From Bacteroidota bacterium (GTDB lineage Bacteria; Bacteroidota; Bacteroidia; UKL13-3): DNA of 64,000 nucleotides. How positions within the stretch are numbered: position 1 is the first letter of the stretch; each line of letters begins with the position of its first letter. The stretch is taken from positions 16,236 through 80,235 of the forward strand of contig CANNQU010000007.1 in NCBI GenBank assembly GCA_947507965.1, given 5' to 3'. Shown in pieces: positions 25,735-33,583 of the stretch. The notes beneath the pieces are model-generated. The model was not told the origin of the DNA. It worked only from the letters and a program-made list of their open reading frames with translations, and did no database searches. Both the position numbers and the translations under genes were made by a program.

Positions 25735-28089
25735 CTATTTCATACTAATCACCTCAAAACTATGCGGTGCTATCGTTACCATTACTTCATTATCGGAGAA
25801 TTTGATGGTGCTTCCAAAATTTGAAAACACTTTTTTGAAACTAAGGGGGTATATTTTTGTTTGAGGTTCGTTTGATTTATTAAATATAACCAACATCCCT
25901 TCATTGAAGTAACGTCGTAAAAACGAATATATTTTCTCGTTGCATTCTAAATCTTCATAGGTACCATACATTAGGCACATTTCTTTTTTTCTCAGCTCGC
26001 ATAACTTAGAGGCGATTGCTTTGGTTTGAAGCTGAAACCTATTGAGGTTATCGAAAATCATCGGACGGCGGTTATCGGGATCATTAGCACCGGTCATGCC
26101 GATTTCATCGCCGTAATAAATTACCGGCGTTCCGGGGATGGTGGCGATAAAGGCCGTCATCATCTGTAATTTTTGATACCCGATCGTATCCATCACTTTC
26201 ACCTCTCGTTCCCATCCGGTTTCGCGGTCGTTATCGCTGAAACTCATGCCTTTGCTTGCATACGCCATAAAACGAGTGATATCGTGATTGCCGGTAATAT
26301 TACCCATCAGATGATGGGACCCGAAATAATTCAGGGAGGCGTTAACGGCATTCTTTGCTTTAGTAAAACTCACCTCATCTTCTATAAAAGCACTTCGTGC
26401 ATCGAAATAAACATTAAAATCAAATTGTGCATCGAGTTGTCCGCTACCGATATAACTATTCATTAAGGCCCTGCTGCCAAAAGTTTCGCCTATTTGTATT
26501 AAGTGTTTTTGTTTAGGTATTTCAATTTCCTTTTTCAACTTGTACGTTAAAGTACGCCAAAAAATTTGAGGCACATGTTTTACGGCATCATGACGAAATC
26601 CATCCAAATTAAATCGTTTGATCCAGCCCACGGCGCTATCGGTAAAAAGCTGCAAGGGGGCGTCTTGGGTATAATCAATATCGGCTAAAAACTCATCGAA
26701 CCAGGTTGTTAAGTCATATTGATCCCAACGGCGCAAATTTTTCGTTCCATCGGGCAGATAAATACTATTGAACCATTCATTTTTATGTTGTTGATAAATG
26801 GGGTTCTCCATGTGAACATGGTTACTAACAAAATCTAAGATAACATTGATATCCTTTCTATGGGCTTCTTCTACCATCAGCTTTAGCTCTTCTTCGGTTC
26901 CAAAACGATGATCGACATTACTGATGCTAACGACCCAGTAGCCGTGGTATCCACTATACTTACGTTGAGGAGCGATATATTCATGGTAAGCGCCTTCCGG
27001 GTTCTGATTAAGCGGAGAAACCCAGATGGTATTAATACCGATGGATGAAAAATACCCCTCTTTTATTTTTTGGGTAATACCGGCTAGGTCGCCACCAAAA
27101 TAGTTTGCACGATCGGCCAAGCTATCATCCACTACTTTTTGTGTATTGCTTTTATTGCCATCTAAAAACCGATCGGCCATCATAAAGTAATAGATATTCC
27201 CTTCCTTATCTTCCCGTGTTATTTGCTTGGCATCGATAACTACCTTCCCAGTTTCCAATGGGATTAACAAATCATTGGAAGCACCGAAGGCATTATAGGC
27301 ATATACACGAATATAGCTTCGTTTCATACGAGCTGCAGCCTTTGGAATACTAATTTTGTTATTCAAAATCGGCACGCGCTGATTTTGCCAAAAAGCTATA
27401 ATCTGATCCGCCTTCATAGCATCAATTTCAATGCTACTGCGAGTTACCGACTGGGTGTTTAGTTTCGGCTTCAAGGTGTTATCCATATCCACTTTTAAAA
27501 CGGAGTTATAACCTCCATTGCCATTACTGGTCGAATCCATATTGCTCTTATCCAGATGATCTTTACCATCAATATTCAAGAGGTATTGATAGACGCCAGG
27601 TTCGAGCTTTTTTGAAAGTGCATAAACCCCTTTTTCCTCGAATCGTAACGAATCCTTTCCATTTCCCCAGCCATTAAAATCGCCACGTATTAACACGGAT
27701 ACTTTTCGTGAGCCGTTATCAAAGGAATAGGTATTATCGAGGTATTCAAATCGTACTTTTCGGCTACTACTTTTTTTAATTAGAATATGATACATTCCTT
27801 TTCCTGTTTCAACTTCAATTGCACTCAACAGCGGCAAGGAGTCGGTTTTTGCCCATAACTTCAACTGCTTCTTATCGCTACTCCAAAGAAAGGAAAGAGC
27901 GGTTGGCAGGGTTATTTTTTGAATGACATTAACATCCATAAAATAATCATTTAAAACCACTATGGTTGTATCTTCCGTAAGATTAATTGGAGATGCCAAA
28001 CCGAAAATTTCTTCGTCATGAAAATACGTTTCATCAGAGCAAGAAGCGAAAACCATTGCAATGGAAAAGAGAAAGAGTACCTGTTTCAT
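25735..28089 (-). CDS. GH13 alpha-amylase family lipoprotein
   Basis: A 784-residue lipoprotein of the alpha-amylase superfamily. Seen: signal peptide with lipobox VFASC (lipidated Cys17), N-terminal E-set and glycogen-binding-like domains (about residues 30-270; GDFNGWG motif near 150), then a (beta/alpha)8 catalytic domain with the four GH13 regions: DFVSNHV (about 416), GFRHDAVKH with the nucleophile Asp (about 500), QIGETFG with the acid Glu (about 533) and NITGNHD (about 600), and a C-terminal beta domain. Known: hydrolyses alpha-1,4 glucans, here at the membrane surface. Start: the longer frame begins with TTG at 28119; the ATG at 28089 begins a clean lipoprotein signal. No SusC/SusD neighbours are present. 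Confidence 0.92.
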   Translation of the reverse strand: MKQVLFLFSIAMVFASCSDETYFHDEEIFGLASPINLTEDTTIVVLNDYFMDVNVIQKITLPTALSFLWSSDKKQLKLWAKTDSLPLLSAIEVETGKGMYHILIKKSSSRKVRFEYLDNTYSFDNGSRKVSVLIRGDFNGWGNGKDSLRFEEKGVYALSKKLEPGVYQYLLNIDGKDHLDKSNMDSTSNGNGGYNSVLKVDMDNTLKPKLNTQSVTRSSIEIDAMKADQIIAFWQNQRVPILNNKISIPKAAARMKRSYIRVYAYNAFGASNDLLIPLETGKVVIDAKQITREDKEGNIYYFMMADRFLDGNKSNTQKVVDDSLADRANYFGGDLAGITQKIKEGYFSSIGINTIWVSPLNQNPEGAYHEYIAPQRKYSGYHGYWVVSISNVDHRFGTEEELKLMVEEAHRKDINVILDFVSNHVHMENPIYQQHKNEWFNSIYLPDGTKNLRRWDQYDLTTWFDEFLADIDYTQDAPLQLFTDSAVGWIKRFNLDGFRHDAVKHVPQIFWRTLTYKLKKEIEIPKQKHLIQIGETFGSRALMNSYIGSGQLDAQFDFNVYFDARSAFIEDEVSFTKAKNAVNASLNYFGSHHLMGNITGNHDITRFMAYASKGMSFSDNDRETGWEREVKVMDTIGYQKLQMMTAFIATIPGTPVIYYGDEIGMTGANDPDNRRPMIFDNLNRFQLQTKAIASKLCELRKKEMCLMYGTYEDLECNEKIYSFLRRYFNEGMLVIFNKSNEPQTKIYPLSFKKVFSNFGSTIKFSDNEVMVTIAPHSFEVISMK

Positions 28090-28197
28090 TTGGTAAATAT
28101 AATAATATATTACAGCCAACAGGTACAGAGGCTTCTATTATTTGCTATGAAGTGCCCATCAACAGAACAACGTCATTAAAGCGTTATTCAATAGCTT

Positions 28198-30096
28198 TTA
28201 TGGTGCCAATTCAAAATCGGCTTGTCTTTTAATCGGATCGGCAGAGATGATTTTTATCTTGATTTTGTCGCCAATTTTAAATGACTTCTTCGTACGTTTT
28301 CCAACCACCATAAAATTCTGATCATCATAGGTATAGTTATCATCCACCATGGTAGTAAGTCGAATCATGCCTTCGCATTTGTTGGCCACAATTTCGGCAT
28401 ACATACCCCATTCGGTGGTTCCGCTTATTATCGCTTCGTGCGTTGAACCCAAAAGTTTTTGTAAAAACTGCATCTGCTTATACTTTTTACTGGCTCGTTC
28501 AGCCTCAGCAGCACCTATTTCCTTCTCGGTACTATGCTTGCAACGTTTTTCAAGTATTTCCGCATCAGGACTCTTGTGTTTAAGCAGATATTCCTGTAAT
28601 AAGCGATGCGTCATCATATCAGGATATCGTCGAATGGGTGAGGTAAAATGAGAGTAATGAGAGTATCCCAACCCATAATGTCCTGATTTTTTCGTTGAGT
28701 AATATGCTTTCGGCATACTTCGTATGGCAAAATGTGAGATGATATGTTGTTCCGGCTTACCTTCACTATCCTTTAACATGGCGTTAATGCTGGCGGCAAT
28801 CGTGCGGTCGCTTTTAGCGTTTATTTCGTAGCCAAATCGCTTCGCAAAACTGGTGAGTGTACTTAGCTTGCTGTCTTCAGGAGCATCGTGTACCCGGTTC
28901 ACCGAGGTAAATTTATGATTATTTAAAACCTCCGCTACTTTTTTATTGGCAAGAAGCATTAACTCTTCAATGAGTTTATGCGACGCTTTGCGTTGATACT
29001 GATAAATTTCAATCGGCTCATTTTTATCATTGAGTTTAATTTTTATTTCCTCGGAGTCGAAATTAATTGCGCCATGCTTAAATCTTTCTTTCTGCAACAA
29101 TTTAGCTAACGTGTTAACCATCAAAATCTCCTTAGAATGAATTCCTACTTCTGTATCAATAATTTGTTGTACTTCATCATAGGTAAATCGTTTGTTGGAA
29201 TGGATAATGGTTTTACCATACCACGTATGCACTACTTTAGCATCGGGTGTCAGTTCAAGTACAGCGCTAAAGGTGAGCTTATCCTCATTTGGCCTCAAAG
29301 AGCATAGCACATTACTAATTTTTTCAGGTAACATGGGCACCACTCGATCAACCAAATACACCGAAGTGGCACGCTGCATAGCGGTATCTTCCAAGGCCGT
29401 ATTTGGCGTCACATAGTGCGTTACATCGGCGATATGAACTCCAATTTCAAAATTCCCATTGGGCAGCACAAGGTAAGAAATGGCATCATCAAAATCTTTG
29501 GCATCATCGGGGTCGATGGTGAAAGTGAGGATATCTCTGAAATCCCTACGTTTTTTAATTTCATCCGGAGCGAAATCATCTTTAATCTTCTCCGATTCAG
29601 ATAAGGTTTCATCGTTGAATTCCTGATCGATATTAAATTCATACAATATGCTATCAATCTCTGTGTGATGCTCTCCCGGCTTTCCTAATACTTTAATAAC
29701 TTCACCAATAGGAAGTTCATCATGTTCTACCCATCGCGAAAATTTCACGACTACTTTTTCATCGTGTTCTGCATTATTGAGTTTGCCAAACGGCACCACA
29801 AAATAATACGGTATCTTTTTGCTGTCGGCAGCGAAAATGGCCCGGTCTTTATCGATATCAATAATACCGGTGTATTCATGTTCGGCACGCTTTACGATAT
29901 TCGTTACTTCACCCATCATTTTGTTTTTGCTGCTTTGCGACGGTTTAAAGCGAAACAACACCTCGTCGCCATGTAACGCTCGATACGTATAACGACGAGG
30001 GATAAAAACATCTTTCTTAAAATCATCACTGATTACATAGGCATTGCCATCAATAAGCATGTCGATGGTTCCTTTATATAATTTTTGTTTTGTCAT
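28198..30096 (-). CDS. rnr: Ribonuclease R (RNase II family)
   Basis: A 632-residue 3'-to-5' exoribonuclease that degrades structured RNA in the cytosol. Seen: two cold-shock-type OB domains (about 8-75 and 80-155; KDVFIP and GxxxxD patterns), the RNB catalytic domain with the metal-binding TIDPDDAKDFDDA block (about residues 207-219) and later SHYSHFTSPIRRYPDMMTHR, and a C-terminal S1 domain (about 550-632). Odd: the usual N-terminal winged-helix (HTH) domain of RNase R is missing; an in-frame stop lies about 30 bp upstream, so the start at 30096 is real. It lies 111 bp downstream of the arginine decarboxylase gene on the same strand. Confidence 0.92.
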   Translation of the reverse strand: MTKQKLYKGTIDMLIDGNAYVISDDFKKDVFIPRRYTYRALHGDEVLFRFKPSQSSKNKMMGEVTNIVKRAEHEYTGIIDIDKDRAIFAADSKKIPYYFVVPFGKLNNAEHDEKVVVKFSRWVEHDELPIGEVIKVLGKPGEHHTEIDSILYEFNIDQEFNDETLSESEKIKDDFAPDEIKKRRDFRDILTFTIDPDDAKDFDDAISYLVLPNGNFEIGVHIADVTHYVTPNTALEDTAMQRATSVYLVDRVVPMLPEKISNVLCSLRPNEDKLTFSAVLELTPDAKVVHTWYGKTIIHSNKRFTYDEVQQIIDTEVGIHSKEILMVNTLAKLLQKERFKHGAINFDSEEIKIKLNDKNEPIEIYQYQRKASHKLIEELMLLANKKVAEVLNNHKFTSVNRVHDAPEDSKLSTLTSFAKRFGYEINAKSDRTIAASINAMLKDSEGKPEQHIISHFAIRSMPKAYYSTKKSGHYGLGYSHYSHFTSPIRRYPDMMTHRLLQEYLLKHKSPDAEILEKRCKHSTEKEIGAAEAERASKKYKQMQFLQKLLGSTHEAIISGTTEWGMYAEIVANKCEGMIRLTTMVDDNYTYDDQNFMVVGKRTKKSFKIGDKIKIKIISADPIKRQADFELAP

Positions 30097-30207
30097 GTTA
30101 TACGAATTGAAGAATACAATTTTGATTTGTTATGGAGTGCCGTTAAACAAATGAGATACAACGTATTGCTAGTAAAATTAATTTATGATTCATCCTTCCT
30201 CTCGCCA

Positions 30208-31599
30208 CTACTGATATCCCAAAATCTTCATCATGCTTTGTGCATTTTGCTCTTCACTAAAAACAGTGCTATTGTTTTGGGCATCGATTAATATATGCTT
30301 GGGGGCTGGCAATAAACAATGTTGCAAGCCACCATACCCACCGATGCTTTCCTGGTAAGCGCCGGTATGAAAAAACCCAATATGTAGTTTCTCTCCTGAT
30401 TTAATTTTAGGCATAAAAACCTGATTGGCTTGCACTTCACTATTATAATAATCCATTCCGTCGCAGGTAATACCACCTAAATTCACCCGTTCGTAGGGTC
30501 GGTCCCAATGGTTGAGCGCTAGTAAAATAAATTTCTGGCCAATACCCCAGGTATCGGGCAAGGTATTAATAAAGGAGCTGTCGATCATATACCAGAGTTC
30601 GCTGTCGTTTTGCTGTTTTATACCGAGTACGGAATAAAGTGCTCCTCCACTCTCACCCACGGTAAAAGAGCCAAACTCGGTGAAAATATTCGGAACGGGA
30701 ACATTTCGGTCATCACATATTGCTTTTATAGAAGACACAATCTGATCAATTAGGTATTCATAATCTATTTCAACGCCCAAGGAATTATAAATGGGTAATC
30801 CTCCACCAATATCAAGACTATCAAGCTCAGGACAAATCAATTTTAATTCGCAATATTTTTCTACCTGACGAGCCAGTTCACTCCAATAATAGGAAGTATC
30901 CTTGATTCCGGTATTAATAAAAAAATGAAGCATCTTAAGTTTGAATTTGGAGTTGCCTTTGATTTTTTCATTATAAAACGGGATCACATCGTTATATCGA
31001 ATTCCAAGCCGTGAATTATAAAGCAAAAAATTGGGATCCTCATTGGTAGCCAGCCGCAAACCTATGGTACATTCCTTTGTAGTGGCATTTCCTAACTGTA
31101 AAAGCTCGTCTTTATTATCTAATATACAGACTACATTTTCAAAGTCATCATTGATGAGGGCAGCAATTTTATCCAGATAATCCTGCGTTTTAAAGCCATT
31201 ATGAAGAAGAAAGGTACTTTTAGAAATCTTTTTTTCCAGGTATAGTGCACGTATGATGTCAATATCAAAGCCACTGCTGGTTTCAATATGGATATCATTT
31301 TTCAGGGCTTCATCCAAAATGAACTTAAAATGAGAACTCTTGGTACAGTAACTATAAGTGTAGGTACCTTGGTAATCATTTTTTTCAATGGCACGCTGAA
31401 ACCATCTTTTCGCATTATTAATTTGAGCAGAAATTTTAGGTAAGTAGGTGAATTTTAATGGCGACTGATATTTTTCAGTTAGATCCATTAGGCGTATGTT
31501 ATTATAATAAAGCTCGTTGTTCTTCTCCTCAAAACCATGACGGGGAAAGAAAAAAGTTTGATCGATTAAATCTTTATATCTGTTTTTTAACATGATCAT
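30208..31599 (-). CDS. speA: Arginine decarboxylase (PLP fold III), biosynthetic
   Basis: A 463-residue PLP-dependent decarboxylase, arginine to agmatine, for polyamine synthesis. Seen: the PLP lysine in YSYCTKSSHF (about residue 87), an alanine-racemase-like barrel with SLDIGGGLP (about 265; phosphate-binding Gly block), and the C-terminal CDGMD motif (about 393) giving the catalytic Cys. Length suits the short Bacteroidota form, not the 630-residue E. coli SpeA. Ornithine or diaminopimelate decarboxylase activity cannot be fully excluded, but the spacing and motifs fit the Bacteroidota arginine enzyme best. Start may be ATG 31599 or 31593, just after a -7 element. Confidence 0.85.
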   Translation of the reverse strand: MIMLKNRYKDLIDQTFFFPRHGFEEKNNELYYNNIRLMDLTEKYQSPLKFTYLPKISAQINNAKRWFQRAIEKNDYQGTYTYSYCTKSSHFKFILDEALKNDIHIETSSGFDIDIIRALYLEKKISKSTFLLHNGFKTQDYLDKIAALINDDFENVVCILDNKDELLQLGNATTKECTIGLRLATNEDPNFLLYNSRLGIRYNDVIPFYNEKIKGNSKFKLKMLHFFINTGIKDTSYYWSELARQVEKYCELKLICPELDSLDIGGGLPIYNSLGVEIDYEYLIDQIVSSIKAICDDRNVPVPNIFTEFGSFTVGESGGALYSVLGIKQQNDSELWYMIDSSFINTLPDTWGIGQKFILLALNHWDRPYERVNLGGITCDGMDYYNSEVQANQVFMPKIKSGEKLHIGFFHTGAYQESIGGYGGLQHCLLPAPKHILIDAQNNSTVFSEEQNAQSMMKILGYQ

Positions 31600-31608
31600 T
31601 TAAAAACG

Positions 31609-31616
31609 CAAAATTA
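31609..31616 (-). promoter_or_regulatory. -7 element (TAATTTTG) of speA
   Basis: The minus strand reads TAATTTTG, a match to TAnnTTTG. The predicted start of transcription is about 31604, giving a leader of 5 nt to ATG 31599 or about 11 nt to ATG 31593, which favours the second ATG or a very short leader. No TTG at the ideal 19-nt spacing. Confidence 0.5.
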
Positions 31617-31716
31617 GCAAAAAAAAGGATGACAAGGATAAAAGAAGTCACCGAAAGTGCGTTACCTATTAATGGGTTTATTTTGTGTTCCGTTTCCATA
31701 ACCCACCCTATAAAAT

Positions 31717-32709
31717 TTACTTCCCTTCAATTTTAAAAAGCATCGCCTCAGCTTTACGTTTTATTCGATTAAACATTTGCATCCGTTGCTTTTCATTTAC
31801 TCCGCTAATCAACGATGACTTCTTAATCAAATTCTTCATCCAGGTATCAACCTCAGCTCCAAGAGCGGTATTGGTAGTCACTAAATTATTAAACGTATTA
31901 AAACTAATAAACGTCGTATTCTTTCCATCCAGAATCACTTGAACCGAATTAGTGCCGACCATAACATCACTAAAGTACATCTCGAAATTATTTTCTATCG
32001 ATGAATTCTTAGTTGCATGAACCGCCATTTGCTCTATATGATCAATTAGCATCAATATCTGTTTGCAAATGATTTGAGCCTGTTCTCTATTTACAACGCC
32101 ACTTTCATAGTAATAATCGAGTTGCTTCACCGTACTGTCGAGGGTCACATCGGTCCATATTTCTCTTGAAGGAATCTTGGTATAAAGCTCGTATGTTTCA
32201 CGAGCAATACCGATGAGTTTCTTGTCGATTTTGTTAAAATCAAAATTCACGTTACTCAGCATCTTTTCATCGAGCAAGGTCTTCCTCCAATAAAACATTT
32301 TAAAAGCCGTGAGTTCTTCATACCTGAAATGATGAAACACCGGCACATCTTCTGCGGCATAGATAATAAGTTTATCTTTAAAACTGGAAATATGTTTTAG
32401 ATGATTTTGTAGATCGGTGATATATTCTACCATACGCTCTTCTCTGTCGCTAATGGTACGATAGTGAAAAGTAACCATTCCTTTTTCAATCTGACTGTTT
32501 CCCAAATCGAATGTCACATGATAAAAATTACAGAGTTTCGTTATTTCTTCCAACGTTAATGAAGTAGCGCCTCTGATACGTCGATAGGCGCTATCGGTAC
32601 TCAAACTTAAAACTTCGGCAAGCGATTCGACCAGTGAAATATTGGGCGAAAGGGAGACTCTGATTTTCTCGAAAAAGTCTAACTGAATTTGATTTGAATT
32701 ATGTGACAT
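31717..32709 (-). CDS. BetR-like HTH transcriptional regulator
   Basis: A 330-residue protein with an N-terminal helix-turn-helix (about residues 8-70; SLAEVLSLSTDSAYRRIRG) resembling the BetR N-terminal domain/Xre fold, followed by about 260 residues of helical sequence with no assigned family. Known: DNA-binding domain of this type represses or activates neighbouring genes. It lies 23 bp after the DUF4249 lipoprotein gene on the same strand, the last gene of a TonB receptor-DUF4249-regulator operon. Inference: it may sense the receptor's ligand or cytoplasmic product and control the operon. DNA target unknown. Confidence 0.65.
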   Translation of the reverse strand: MSHNSNQIQLDFFEKIRVSLSPNISLVESLAEVLSLSTDSAYRRIRGATSLTLEEITKLCNFYHVTFDLGNSQIEKGMVTFHYRTISDREERMVEYITDLQNHLKHISSFKDKLIIYAAEDVPVFHHFRYEELTAFKMFYWRKTLLDEKMLSNVNFDFNKIDKKLIGIARETYELYTKIPSREIWTDVTLDSTVKQLDYYYESGVVNREQAQIICKQILMLIDHIEQMAVHATKNSSIENNFEMYFSDVMVGTNSVQVILDGKNTTFISFNTFNNLVTTNTALGAEVDTWMKNLIKKSSLISGVNEKQRMQMFNRIKRKAEAMLFKIEGK

Positions 32710-32732
32710 AAGCGTAACATCGTATTATGAAA

Positions 32733-33575
32733 TCAATTAATCGTATCTACATCCAAACTTCTACCTGCAAAAATACCCAGACCATTCTTCACGTTACTGT
32801 AAATCGGAGTTTGATTCATCGTATTGGCATTATTATTCGGCTTGGTATAAGAATAAAAGTAAGCCGCCTTACTAAGCGAATAAAGCTTTAAAAGGTAATT
32901 TGGGGTTCCATTATAATATCCAGAAGGAATTTGAAGAAGAATTGTTTTCTTTTTCCCATTAAACAGATTATCGGTAAATAAGTACTCTCCATTAAGCATT
33001 CGTTTAGCCAAATTTTGGTTTAATGATTGATCTGCACTTTCAAATGTTGAAAGATAAATATACGACTGGGTAACTACATCCCAGAACTGAAAACTTAACA
33101 AGTAGTTATTTTCTTCCAGAGGGTCGTTGATGGTAAAACTTAAATCCCCAAAATAATCACCGTTACTACTTTGATAGGCCGAGTCATGATAAATAATATC
33201 TGTCAGCTTCACTGGATTCGGCAATGTATTCTCTGCCTCTGCATCATCAAACCCTGCATTCGTTACCACTACTTTATAGGTATTATTAGGTAATGGAATA
33301 GTATTAGAAGAATAGGCTCCCATGCCCACTGAAGTTAATGTTTCGGAATAAGCACCATTCACATAAAGCTTCACGATGGCCGTACTAAGATAGGATGGTA
33401 AGATGGTATCAAAAACATTGATGGAAGCAGAGACCACAACAACGAATGGCGAATTTTGTTCGAAGAGATTATTTAAAACCAGTTTGGGTTTATAGTTGGT
33501 ATTATCAACCTTGAACTCTTTACGGCAAGAGCCGAGTAGAAATACGAACAAGGTAATGAAAATTATGTTTTTCAT
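32733..33575 (-). CDS. DUF4249 lipoprotein
   Basis: A 280-residue lipoprotein. Seen: signal peptide with lipobox LLGSC (lipidated Cys17), then beta-rich sequence of the DUF4249 family (VVVSASINV...TAIVKLYVNG and the YKVVVTNAG block). Known: DUF4249 lipoproteins are encoded next to TonB-dependent receptors in Bacteroidota, by analogy with SusD-type surface partners; the function is undefined. Here it starts 8 bp after the receptor gene's stop, same strand. Inference: surface-exposed ligand-binding partner of the receptor. Confidence 0.82.
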   Translation of the reverse strand: MKNIIFITLFVFLLGSCRKEFKVDNTNYKPKLVLNNLFEQNSPFVVVVSASINVFDTILPSYLSTAIVKLYVNGAYSETLTSVGMGAYSSNTIPLPNNTYKVVVTNAGFDDAEAENTLPNPVKLTDIIYHDSAYQSSNGDYFGDLSFTINDPLEENNYLLSFQFWDVVTQSYIYLSTFESADQSLNQNLAKRMLNGEYLFTDNLFNGKKKTILLQIPSGYYNGTPNYLLKLYSLSKAAYFYSYTKPNNNANTMNQTPIYSNVKNGLGIFAGRSLDVDTIN

Positions 33576-33583
33576 AGAGGTAA

